A stretch of DNA of 64,000 nt from Pseudomonas sp. 7SR1 (GTDB lineage: Bacteria > Pseudomonadota > Gammaproteobacteria > Pseudomonadales > Pseudomonadaceae): positions 4,417,001-4,481,000 of the forward strand of contig NZ_LT707064.1 in NCBI RefSeq assembly GCF_900156465.1, written 5' to 3'. The notes beneath the pieces are model-generated. The model made no database searches and was not told where the DNA came from. It saw nothing but the letters and a program-made list of their open reading frames with translations. The stretch's first letter is position 1, and each line of letters opens with the position of its first letter. Both the position numbers and the translations under genes were made by a program. Below are positions 7,452-15,187 of the stretch, one piece after another.

Positions 7452-10090
7452 TGGCCAGCAAGACCCTCGACGACTACAACCGCATGCGCGATTTCGCCGC
7501 CACCCCGGAGCCGGCGGCGAAGCGCTCGCGTCGAGCGAAGAAGGCGGCCCACGCCCTGCAGTTCTGTATCCAGAAGCACGACGCCACGCGCCTGCATTAC
7601 GACTTCCGGCTTGAACTGGACGGTGCGCTCAAGAGCTGGGCGGTGCCCAAGGGCCCGTCCCTGGACCCCAAGGCCAAGCGCCTGGCGGTGCATGTCGAAG
7701 ACCACCCGCTGGACTATGCGACGTTCGAGGGCAGCATTCCGGAAGGGCACTACGGTGCTGGCGATGTCATTGTCTGGGATCGGGGCGTATGGATTCCCCA
7801 GGGCGATCCCCACGAGGCCTACGAAAAGGGCCGACTCAAGTTCGAGTTGCAAGGCGAGAAGCTCGCCGGCCTGTGGAACCTGGTGCGCACTCACATGCCC
7901 GGCAAGCAGGAGCAGTGGTTCTTGATCAAGCATCAGGACGAAGCGGCCCGCCCGCAAAGCGAATACGACGTGGTGCAGGCCGAGCCCGACAGCGTGCTCA
8001 GCGACCGTACCATCATACCCAAGCGCCGTGGCAAGGCCGCCGCTGCCAAGGCCGTGAAACAGCCGGAAAAAGCCTCCCCGCAAAAGTCGTCGAAAAAAGC
8101 TTCCGGTACCACTCTCAGTGGCGCGGTTCCGGGGCCGATCCCGAAGACTCTCAAGCCGGAACTGGCGACGTTGGTGCAAAGCGCTCCCGACGGCGAATGG
8201 CTCTACGAGATCAAGTTCGACGGCTACCGGGTCATGGCCCGTATCGAAGACGGCGACGTTCGCCTGATCACCCGCAACGGCCATGACTGGACCCATAAAT
8301 TGCCACGCCAGGCCGAGGCCCTGGCCGGGCTGGGGCTGGAGTCGGCCTGGCTCGATGGGGAAATGGTGGTGGCCAACGAGGATGGAGTACCGGACTTCCA
8401 GGCCCTGCAGAACGCCTTCGATGCGGGCAGCAGCGGCAAGATCGCCTATTACCTGTTCGACCTGCCTTATCTCAATGGCATGGACTTGCGCAAAGTGCCG
8501 GTGCAGGAGCGGCGCGCGGCGCTGGCGGCGGTGCTCGAACGCAATCGAGACCCGCTGCTGCACTTTTCCGATGCCTTCGAGGAAACGCCCGAAGCCCTGC
8601 TCAACAGCGCCTGCCAGATGCGCATGGAAGGGTTGATCGGCAAGCGAATGGGCAGCGCCTACGTGTCCCGGCGCAGCAACGACTGGATCAAGCTCAAGTG
8701 CAAGAATCGCCAGGAGTTCGTAGTGGTGGGCTTCAGCGAGCCCAAGGGTGCACGCAGTGCCTTCGGTGCGCTGCTGCTGGGGCTGCATGACGCCGACAGC
8801 GGTGAGTTGCGCTACGCCGGCAAAGTGGGCACGGGCTTTAACGAAACCACCCTCAAGAGCATCTACCAGCAGCTGTTGCCCCTTGAGACGAAAAAAGCCG
8901 CGGTGGTGAATCCGCCCACCGGCTACGAGGCCAAGGGCGTGCATTGGCTCGAACCCAGCTTGCTGGCCGAAGTGGCGTTCGCCGAAATGACCAAGGAAGG
9001 TTCGGTGCGACACGCGGTGTTCCATGGTTTGCGCAACGACAAACCGGCCAAGGACATCACCCAGGAGAAGGCCAGACCGGTGAAGAAATCAGCCGACACG
9101 AAGAAGGCCAAGGCTGCCGAGGCCCAGAGCGCTCCCGCTCGCGCGCCAGACAAACCCAAGGCGAAAGGCAAGGCCAAGGCGTCGGCAGCCCAGGGCATGG
9201 AGGGCAAGGTCCGCATCACCCACCCGGACCGGATCATCGACGCCACCAGCGGCACCACCAAGCTGCAGTTGGCCGAGTATTACGCCAGCGTCGCCGAATT
9301 CATCCTGCCGGAATTGGCCGAGCGTCCCGTGGCACTGGTGCGGGCGCCGGATGGCATCGCCGGCGAACTGTTTTTCCAGAAAAACGCCGAGCGCCTGGCC
9401 ATTCCGGGCATCACGAGCCTGGACAAATCAGTCACCGGACACCCGGTGATGATCATCAACAATCCCGAAGCGTTGATCGGCGCGGTGCAGATGAGCACGG
9501 TGGAACTGCACACCTGGAACGCAACGACGGTGGACCTGGACAAGCCTGATCGCTTCGTCCTGGACCTTGACCCGGATCCGGCGCTGCCCTGGAAAAGCAT
9601 GGTGGAGGCCACGCAGCTGACCCTGTCGGTGCTCGATGAGCTGGGCCTGAAGGCGTTTCTCAAGACCAGCGGCGGCAAAGGCATCCATGTGGTGGTGCCA
9701 TTGACGCGCAAAGCGGGTTGGGACGAGGTGAAGGGCTTCAGCCACGCCATCGTCAGCCACATGGCGAAGTTGCTGCCGGACCGTTTCTCCGCGGTGTCCG
9801 GGCCGAAGAACCGGGTAGGGCGGATCTTCATCGATTACCTGCGCAACGGCCTCGGTGCCACCACCATCTGTGCCTACGCCGCCCGCACCCGGGAAGGGTT
9901 GCCGGTGTCCGTACCGATCTATCGCGAAGAGGTGGCCGAGCTCAAGGGGGCAAACCTGTGGAACATCCACAACGTTCACGAACGCCTCGCCGAGGTGGGT
10001 CATGAACCCTGGACCGAACTCAGGAAAACCCGCCAGAGCATCACCGCCGACATGCGTCGGCGGATCGGCATGAAGAAGGCGGGCAAATGA
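7448..10090 (+). CDS. ligD: ATP-dependent DNA ligase D (phosphoesterase-ligase-polymerase)
   Basis: The 880-aa protein has the domain order known from pseudomonad LigD. An N-terminal 3'-phosphoesterase domain carries the HDATRLHYDFRLE motif (residues ~39-51). The central ATP-dependent ligase domain has its adenylated Lys in EIKFDGYR (residue ~256). A C-terminal primase-polymerase domain has LDLDPDPA (residues ~704-711) and GGKGIHV. Lys/Ala-rich linkers (residues ~200 and ~545-580) join the domains. LigD seals and processes double-strand breaks together with Ku in bacterial end joining. No Ku gene is visible in this window. The ATG at 7448 overlaps the ybdK stop by four bases, which supports coupling. 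All three active sites appear intact. Confidence 0.95.
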   Translation: MMASKTLDDYNRMRDFAATPEPAAKRSRRAKKAAHALQFCIQKHDATRLHYDFRLELDGALKSWAVPKGPSLDPKAKRLAVHVEDHPLDYATFEGSIPEGHYGAGDVIVWDRGVWIPQGDPHEAYEKGRLKFELQGEKLAGLWNLVRTHMPGKQEQWFLIKHQDEAARPQSEYDVVQAEPDSVLSDRTIIPKRRGKAAAAKAVKQPEKASPQKSSKKASGTTLSGAVPGPIPKTLKPELATLVQSAPDGEWLYEIKFDGYRVMARIEDGDVRLITRNGHDWTHKLPRQAEALAGLGLESAWLDGEMVVANEDGVPDFQALQNAFDAGSSGKIAYYLFDLPYLNGMDLRKVPVQERRAALAAVLERNRDPLLHFSDAFEETPEALLNSACQMRMEGLIGKRMGSAYVSRRSNDWIKLKCKNRQEFVVVGFSEPKGARSAFGALLLGLHDADSGELRYAGKVGTGFNETTLKSIYQQLLPLETKKAAVVNPPTGYEAKGVHWLEPSLLAEVAFAEMTKEGSVRHAVFHGLRNDKPAKDITQEKARPVKKSADTKKAKAAEAQSAPARAPDKPKAKGKAKASAAQGMEGKVRITHPDRIIDATSGTTKLQLAEYYASVAEFILPELAERPVALVRAPDGIAGELFFQKNAERLAIPGITSLDKSVTGHPVMIINNPEALIGAVQMSTVELHTWNATTVDLDKPDRFVLDLDPDPALPWKSMVEATQLTLSVLDELGLKAFLKTSGGKGIHVVVPLTRKAGWDEVKGFSHAIVSHMAKLLPDRFSAVSGPKNRVGRIFIDYLRNGLGATTICAYAARTREGLPVSVPIYREEVAELKGANLWNIHNVHERLAEVGHEPWTELRKTRQSITADMRRRIGMKKAGK

Positions 10091-10093
10091 TCC

Positions 10094-10705
10094 TCAGCCC
10101 GCCGGGAAGCGCAGGTACTCAGGCTGCAGCACGTTGAACCAGAACAGGATCATTTCCACCAGGATGGTCACCAGGACCAGCAGCCCCACGCCCCAGACAC
10201 TGGCCGAATACAGCAGGCCTTGCTCCTTCTTCAGGTTCATGAACCTGGGCAGGCCAACGAACAACAGGAAGGTCGCGTAGGCCGACGCCGCCAACAGTAC
10301 AATGGCCGCCAGCCAACGGTTGGGGTAGAGGCCCATCAGACCGGCGAGAAAGTAGGGCGTGGCGGTATAGGCCGCAAACCCGATGCATTGGTTGAGCGTG
10401 GGACGGGCCTCGAAAGTACGCGACATCCAGCGGATGAACGCGCCCATGAGCACCACGCCCGCCACGATGGTCAGGTACAGCAGCACGCACAGCTGCAAGG
10501 CGCTGGCACTGTTGAGGCGTACGGTTTCGTTCTCGGCCAGGCTCCAGCCGGTCCAGGTGGTGCCGATGAACAGGCACACCGTAGGGATCAGGGCCAACAG
10601 CAGCAGGTGGCCGAGGTAATGGCTCGGATGAGCCTGTTCCTGTTCGCGGATGTCTTTCCAGGCGAACTCGGGATGGGTGAACAGCTTGACGAGGGGTGCT
10701 GACAT
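10094..10705 (-). CDS. Yip1-family inner-membrane protein
   Basis: This is a 203-aa protein with a short cytoplasmic N-terminus (KLFTHPEFAWKDI) followed by about five hydrophobic helices. The FTHPxxAW-like start and helix pattern are those of the bacterial Yip1 (PF04893-type) family, whose function in bacteria is not established. A near-perfect ribosome site, AGGAGGT, lies about six bases before the ATG. The gene converges on ligD with a 3-bp gap and is divergent from the CinA-like gene. Confidence 0.82.
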   Translation of the reverse strand: MSAPLVKLFTHPEFAWKDIREQEQAHPSHYLGHLLLLALIPTVCLFIGTTWTGWSLAENETVRLNSASALQLCVLLYLTIVAGVVLMGAFIRWMSRTFEARPTLNQCIGFAAYTATPYFLAGLMGLYPNRWLAAIVLLAASAYATFLLFVGLPRFMNLKKEQGLLYSASVWGVGLLVLVTILVEMILFWFNVLQPEYLRFPAG

Positions 10706-10873
10706 GACGACCTCCTATCGAGACAGCCTCTGCGTGAGGCCCATGTGGTTTTGAGGTGCGGGATTTCCCTGGGGTTTCATTTATTTGCTGCTCACAGGCG
10801 GCGATGCGATCAAAGGGAATGAATGACGGCGACGGCGGTCAACCCATCAGATCTCCTGAAGGACCCATGTGCC

Positions 10874-11374
10874 ATGACTGTCGCTCATTCACTGGTTGCT
10901 TATCTGCGTGACCACAACCTGCGCCTGACCACTGCCGAATCCTGTACCGCCGGCCAGATCGTCACGCTGCTGGCCGAGGTGCCGGGCAGCGGTTCGTTGA
11001 TCGAAAGCGGCTATGTGGTCTATTCCCCCGAGGCGAAACAACGGCTGCTGGGGGTCAACCCCCGCACCATCGATACCTTCAACCTCACCAGTCGCGAAGT
11101 AGCCGAGGAAATGGCCTTAGGCGCCTTGCATGACGCCAATGCCAATGTTTCGGTCGCCACCACAGGCATCCTCGGCCCAGACGACATGGACGGGATTCCC
11201 GCCGGCACCGTATGTTTTGCCTGGGCCTTCGATATCCAGGGCCAACGGGCGCTGTTCAGTCGCCAGGAGCGTTTTTTCGGTACGCGCAGCCAGGTCCAGC
11301 TATGGGCTGCCGAGCATGCGCTCCTGCAGTTGCGACACTTCCACCAGCGCGCCTTGGCGGGAGAGCGCAGGTAG
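10874..11374 (+). CDS. CinA C-terminal-domain protein (PncC-like nicotinamide-nucleotide amidohydrolase)
   Basis: The sequence has the CinA C-terminal signature TTAESCTAGQI near its start, VVYSPEAKQRLLGV, and TTGILGPDD with the typical PAGTVCFAW strand. The family hydrolyses NMN to nicotinate mononucleotide in pyridine-nucleotide recycling. This appears to be the stand-alone domain (166 aa from ATG 10874). An earlier in-frame ATG at 10823, with AAGGGA four bases upstream, would add 17 residues and cannot be excluded. I prefer 10874 because it matches the family's usual N-terminus and has AAGGA ten bases upstream. It heads a likely operon with the next two genes. The pocket differs somewhat from standard PncC (ILGPDDMDG instead of AGPGGG), so the substrate may differ. 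Confidence 0.78.
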   Translation: MTVAHSLVAYLRDHNLRLTTAESCTAGQIVTLLAEVPGSGSLIESGYVVYSPEAKQRLLGVNPRTIDTFNLTSREVAEEMALGALHDANANVSVATTGILGPDDMDGIPAGTVCFAWAFDIQGQRALFSRQERFFGTRSQVQLWAAEHALLQLRHFHQRALAGERR

Positions 11375-11390
11375 CAGGCAGGAGGCGTGC

Positions 11391-11909
11391 ATGAACGAAA
11401 ACACCGAGCCCGACGATTTCCACAATCGGGTATTTCCGGTACGCGAAGACATGGCCTACCAGCTCAAGGTCTGGCGCTTCGAGCGCGTGGGTTGGTACGT
11501 GCTGGTGCTCTTGGTGATCCTGACGCTGGCGGGGCTGTTTTCCCGGGGCCCCCTGAGTAGCCGTGAGGCACAGAGCAGCGATGGCCGGCTGAGGGTCAGC
11601 TACGAGTTGTTTCATCGCAACGGCTCCACCCATCCCATGATCCTGCAGCTCAAGGGCCAGCCGGATGCCTTGCTGGAGGTGGAGCTGGGCGGTGACTGGA
11701 TGGATGGGTTCGACGTGCAGACGCTACAGCCCCAGCCTGTGCGTTCGGCAAGCGCGGGGCCGGGTATGAAACTCTGGGTCCGGGCCGATGCCCGGGGCGA
11801 GGCGAGTCTTCACCTGTCCTTGCTCAGCGAGGGACTGGGTACGTACCACAGCCGCATCGCCATGCCCGGTGGCGTGGCGGTGAGTTTCGATCAATTCATT
11901 TTTCCGTAG
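11391..11909 (+). CDS. Single-pass membrane protein of unknown function (172 aa)
   Basis: The ATG at 11391 is preceded by a strong AGGAGG. The product has a short cytoplasmic N-terminus, one hydrophobic helix (WYVLVLLVILTLAGLF, residues ~38-53), and a periplasmic domain rich in beta-type alternation that ends in FDQFIFP. No family is recognised. It lies 16 bp after the CinA-like gene and 7 bp before the YetF-like gene. Pairing with a YetF-type membrane protein suggests the two products may act together in the membrane, which is inference from position only. Confidence 0.72.
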   Translation: MNENTEPDDFHNRVFPVREDMAYQLKVWRFERVGWYVLVLLVILTLAGLFSRGPLSSREAQSSDGRLRVSYELFHRNGSTHPMILQLKGQPDALLEVELGGDWMDGFDVQTLQPQPVRSASAGPGMKLWVRADARGEASLHLSLLSEGLGTYHSRIAMPGGVAVSFDQFIFP

Positions 11910-11916
11910 GTGACGT

Positions 11917-12366
11917 ATGGATTCGGTGCTGCGGGCCGCTGTGATGTACCTGGCATTGATGGTGCTGTTCAAGATCGCCGGCCGTCGTTCCCTGGCGGAC
12001 ATCACCACTTTCGACTTCGTGCTGCTGATGATCATTGGCGAGGCGACCCAGCAGGCCCTGCTGGGGGATGACTTCTCGTTGACCAATGCGCTGATGGTGA
12101 TCGTGACGCTGATCGCCATCGACGTGGGGCTGTCGCTGCTCAAGCAGCGTTCCAGTTGGGTGTCACGGCTGATCGATGGCGGACCGACCGTGATCGTCGA
12201 GGATGGCCGGCTCCTGCGGGGGCGCATGCGGCATGCGCGGTTGATAGAGGAAGACATCATGGAAGCGGCGCGTTCGAGCCAGGGCATCGAGACCCTGGCG
12301 CAGATCAAGTTCGCGATCATCGAGCGCAACGGGAAAATATCGGTGATCCCCAAGGAGCCGTCCTGA
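11917..12366 (+). CDS. DUF421/YetF-family membrane protein
   Basis: The 149-aa product has three N-terminal hydrophobic helices, including KIAGRRSLADITTFDFVLLM, and then a soluble domain with GGPTVIVEDGRLL and a region rich in Glu and Arg. FKIAGRR plus the TTFDFVLLMIIGE helix is typical of the YetF (DUF421) family, which is often linked to envelope or spore-type stress, but the activity is unknown. The protein is shorter than the ~220-aa Bacillus members. The gene ends at the foot of a strong hairpin. Confidence 0.85.
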   Translation: MDSVLRAAVMYLALMVLFKIAGRRSLADITTFDFVLLMIIGEATQQALLGDDFSLTNALMVIVTLIAIDVGLSLLKQRSSWVSRLIDGGPTVIVEDGRLLRGRMRHARLIEEDIMEAARSSQGIETLAQIKFAIIERNGKISVIPKEPS

Positions 12367-12394
12367 CGGGCGAGGGATAAGCTTACTCGCCCGT
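12366..12394. terminator. Hairpin between convergent yetF-like and SDR genes
   Basis: ACGGGCGAG (12366-12374) pairs perfectly with CTCGCCCGT (12386-12394) across an 11-base loop. It starts at the last base of the yetF-like stop codon and sits 12 bp before the end of the opposite SDR gene. There is no clear T tract, so it may act as a bidirectional or Rho-assisted terminator. Confidence 0.6.
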
Positions 12395-12406
12395 ACCGCC
12401 GCAGCT

Positions 12407-13264
12407 TCAGAGCATCGGTTTGCCGCCGGTAATGCCATAGCGGGACCCGGAAATATAGCTGGACTCATCCGATGCCAGCAGTACATAGATCGGCGCCACT
12501 TCCACCGGCTGGCCCGGACGGCCCAGGGGTGTCTGGGAGCCGAAATTCTGCACCTCTTGCTCGGGCATGGTCGCCACGATCAGCGGCGTCCAGATCGGCC
12601 CTGGCGCCACGCTGTTCACACGGATGCCCTTGGGGCCGAGCATCTGTGCCAGGCCACCGGTGAAGTTGGCGATGGCGCCCTTGGTCGTGGCGTAGGCCAG
12701 CAAGGTCGGCTTGGGCATGTCGGAGTTGACCGAACTGGTATTGATGATCGAGCCACCGGCCTTCATGTGCGGCACGGCTGCCTGGCAGATCCTGAACATC
12801 GCGGTGATGTTGATATCGAAGGTGCGAACCCATTCTTCATCTGGAATGTCTTCCAGGTTCTCGTGGGTCATCTGGAAGGCGGCGTTGTTGATCAGGATGT
12901 CGATATGCCCGAAGCGGGCCACGGTCTCGTCAACCGTCTTGCGACATTGCGCCTTGTCCGCGAGGTCCCCTGGCAGCAACAGGCATTGGCGGCCGGCCTG
13001 TTCGACCCAGCGGGCGGTCTCCCTGGCGTCTTCGTGTTCGTCCAGGTAGGCGATGGCCACGTCCGCGCCTTCCCGGGCGAAGGCAATCGCCACGGCGCGA
13101 CCGATGCCGCTGTCGGCTCCGGTGATCAGGGCAATCTTGTTGGCCAGGCGCCCGGAGCCGGTGTAGCTCTGTTCGCCGCAGTCCGGGTACGGATCCATCT
13201 TGCGCTGTGTACCGGGTACCGGTTGGCTCTGTTTCGGAAAAGGTGGGAAAGGGTAGTCGGCCAT
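12407..13264 (-). CDS. SDR-family NAD(P)-dependent oxidoreductase (YghA-like)
   Basis: This 285-aa classical short-chain dehydrogenase has a long N-terminal extension (FPKQSQPVPG, residues 1-40) typical of the YghA/GsiB-like stress subgroup. It has the cofactor motif TGADSGIG (residues ~49-56), NNAA, the catalytic Ser in TSSVNSD and the YATTK active-site pair. The substrate is unknown; close families reduce aldehydes or ketones or respond to osmotic and general stress. It converges on the yetF-like gene and diverges from the VOC gene. Confidence 0.88.
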   Translation of the reverse strand: MADYPFPPFPKQSQPVPGTQRKMDPYPDCGEQSYTGSGRLANKIALITGADSGIGRAVAIAFAREGADVAIAYLDEHEDARETARWVEQAGRQCLLLPGDLADKAQCRKTVDETVARFGHIDILINNAAFQMTHENLEDIPDEEWVRTFDINITAMFRICQAAVPHMKAGGSIINTSSVNSDMPKPTLLAYATTKGAIANFTGGLAQMLGPKGIRVNSVAPGPIWTPLIVATMPEQEVQNFGSQTPLGRPGQPVEVAPIYVLLASDESSYISGSRYGITGGKPML

Positions 13265-13448
13265 TGTCGTTCTCCAGGGCAGGTTGAAGTTGCGTTGCAG
13301 GGTGGACTGCCTGCCTTCGGCCAGAGTTCGGTCGGATCATCGCGTCGGTCGATGAGCGTGGCGCGGGACGTTTCGGCGACCGCTCATCAACGGCAATGAA
13401 CGCCTTGGAACAGGCGTCATCCAACGGCCATGCGCATCCAACCGGGAG

Positions 13449-13859
13449 ATGGAAGTGTTCAGCCACATACAGATCGGCGCGCGCGACCTGCCGAAAATGA
13501 TCGCGTTCTACGATGCAGTCCTTGGCTGCCTGGGGTTGGTGCGCATGGAAAGCGAGGACGATTCGGGCCCGCCGGGAGAAGGCTGGCATCAACCCGGAAA
13601 ACGCTGGCCCCAGGTGTTCGTGCAGTTGCCGTTCAATGGCCTGCCCGCGACCTGGGGCAACGGCATGCAAGTCAGCTTCGCCGCCGACTCACCGCAGACC
13701 GTGCGCGCCGCCTGGGAGCTGGCCATCGCCATGGGTGGGCACGACGAAGGCCCACCGGGGCTGCGTCCGCAGTATTCGCAAGGATATTTCGGCGCGTATT
13801 GCCGGGACCCGGAAGGTAACAAGCTGTGCTTCGTGCACACCCCGGACATGCACGAATAG
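13449..13859 (+). CDS. VOC (glyoxalase/bleomycin-resistance/dioxygenase) superfamily protein
   Basis: The 136-aa single-domain protein begins with the VOC beta-alpha-beta motif FSHIQIGARDLPKMIAFYD and ends with YCRDPEGNKLCFV, the second metal-site strand. Candidate metal ligands are His7, a Gln/His in the middle strand and a Glu in the last one. Proteins of this size form paired modules and may act as lyases, isomerases or binding proteins; nothing here fixes the substrate. A weak GGGAG lies upstream of the ATG. Confidence 0.8.
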   Translation: MEVFSHIQIGARDLPKMIAFYDAVLGCLGLVRMESEDDSGPPGEGWHQPGKRWPQVFVQLPFNGLPATWGNGMQVSFAADSPQTVRAAWELAIAMGGHDEGPPGLRPQYSQGYFGAYCRDPEGNKLCFVHTPDMHE

Positions 13860-13888
13860 TCGGCATCGGTGCGACGGGGCCCGCGCGT

Positions 13889-13915
13889 GGCCAGGGCTGG
13901 GCAGCAGCCCTGGCC
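13889..13915. terminator. Hairpin between convergent VOC and PatB-like genes
   Basis: GGCCAGGGCTG (13889-13899) and CAGCCCTGGCC (13905-13915) form a perfect 11-bp stem with a five-base loop in the 91-bp gap between two convergent genes. No T tract follows, so termination is inferred from position and stability. Confidence 0.6.
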
Positions 13916-13950
13916 ATTCGGCCTATTCCAGCACGACGGCCCTCTAACGA

Positions 13951-15099
13951 TCAGCCCCTGGCTTTCAGGCTGCGCTCCATCCGGGCGATACCTTCTTCCA
14001 GCAGTGCCCGCGGACAGCCGAAGTTCAGGCGCACGAATTGCCCGGCATCGTCGCCGAAATCCAGCCCGGCGCTGAGGCCTACCCTGGCCTCGTCGAGGAA
14101 GAACGCGTGGGGATTGTCCAATCCCAGCGCCGAACAATCCAGCCAGGCCAGGTAAGTGCCTTGGGGAACGGTCATGGTGATACCGGGCAGCCGGGTATTG
14201 ACCGCATCCACCAGGTAATCGCGGTTGGCCTGCAGGTACGCCTTGAGGGCTTCGAGCCAGGGGCCCGCTTCGCTGTAGGCGGCGCGTGTGGCCTCCAGAC
14301 CCATGGCGTTGACGCTGTCCACCATGCCTGCCCGGGCATTGTTGACCCGTTCGCGGACCTTGGCGTCCTGGATAATGGCGAACGAGGTTTTCAAGCCGGC
14401 GATGTTGAAGGCCTTGCTGGCCGACATCAGGGTGATGGTGCGCTCGGCGATAGCCGGGCTCAGGGACGCGGTGGGAATGTGCACGCGGCCGTCGAAACAC
14501 AGTTCGGCATGGATCTCGTCGGAGATGATCCAGGCGTTCTGCTCCAGGCAGGTGCGCGCCACGGCTTCGAGTTCTTCCCGGGCGAACACCTTGCCCAACG
14601 GGTTGTGGGGATTGCTCAGCAACAGTGCGCCGCCACCTTGCAGGGCATCGCGCAGTGCCGCCAGGGGCGTATGGAATTGGCCGTCGAGCGGCTCGAACGG
14701 CAGCTCCACCTTGTTCAGGTTCCAGTGGCCCGGGGCATTGCGCAGCGGCGGATAGTTGGGCACCTGCACCACCACGTTCTGGTCCGCCTCCACCAGGGCG
14801 TGCAGGGCCATGTTGAAGCCCGGCTCGACCCCCGGCAGGAACACGATCTGCTGGGGCTCCACGCGCCAGGCATATTTATTCCACAGATCCGTCACGATGG
14901 CCGCCCGCAGGTTGTCCTGGGCCACGCTGTAACCCAGCATCGGATGTTCCAGGCGTTTGCGCAGTGCATCGATGACCACCGGCGGGGCGGGGAAGTCCAT
15001 ATCGGCCACCCACATCGGCAGCACGTCGGCCGGATAGCGACTCCACTTGGTACTGCCGGTGCCGTGGCGGTCGAATACTGTGTCGAAATCGAAAGTCAT
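13951..15099 (-). CDS. MalY/PatB-type pyridoxal-phosphate C-S lyase
   Basis: The 382-aa protein begins MTFDFDTVFDRHGTGSTKW, followed by WVADMDF, the hallmark of the MalY/PatB subgroup of fold-type I aminotransferase-like enzymes, which cleave cystathionine and other cysteine conjugates. The PLP Lys is in SASKAFNIAG (residue ~232), with SNPHNPLG and ISDEIHAEL forming the cofactor pocket and an Arg near the C-terminus (FVRLNFGCPR) binding the carboxylate. The ATG at 15099 fits the family N-terminus; the frame is open far upstream but without homology. The natural substrate could be cystathionine or an S-alkyl cysteine. Confidence 0.88.
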   Translation of the reverse strand: MTFDFDTVFDRHGTGSTKWSRYPADVLPMWVADMDFPAPPVVIDALRKRLEHPMLGYSVAQDNLRAAIVTDLWNKYAWRVEPQQIVFLPGVEPGFNMALHALVEADQNVVVQVPNYPPLRNAPGHWNLNKVELPFEPLDGQFHTPLAALRDALQGGGALLLSNPHNPLGKVFAREELEAVARTCLEQNAWIISDEIHAELCFDGRVHIPTASLSPAIAERTITLMSASKAFNIAGLKTSFAIIQDAKVRERVNNARAGMVDSVNAMGLEATRAAYSEAGPWLEALKAYLQANRDYLVDAVNTRLPGITMTVPQGTYLAWLDCSALGLDNPHAFFLDEARVGLSAGLDFGDDAGQFVRLNFGCPRALLEEGIARMERSLKARG

Positions 15100-15187
15100 G
15101 ATCGTTCCATCGGGTCGCAAAGGAAATGGCGCACATGATAAAGCAATCGGCCGGGCACTTCGCGTCCGCGTCACGTGTGCGCTACGT

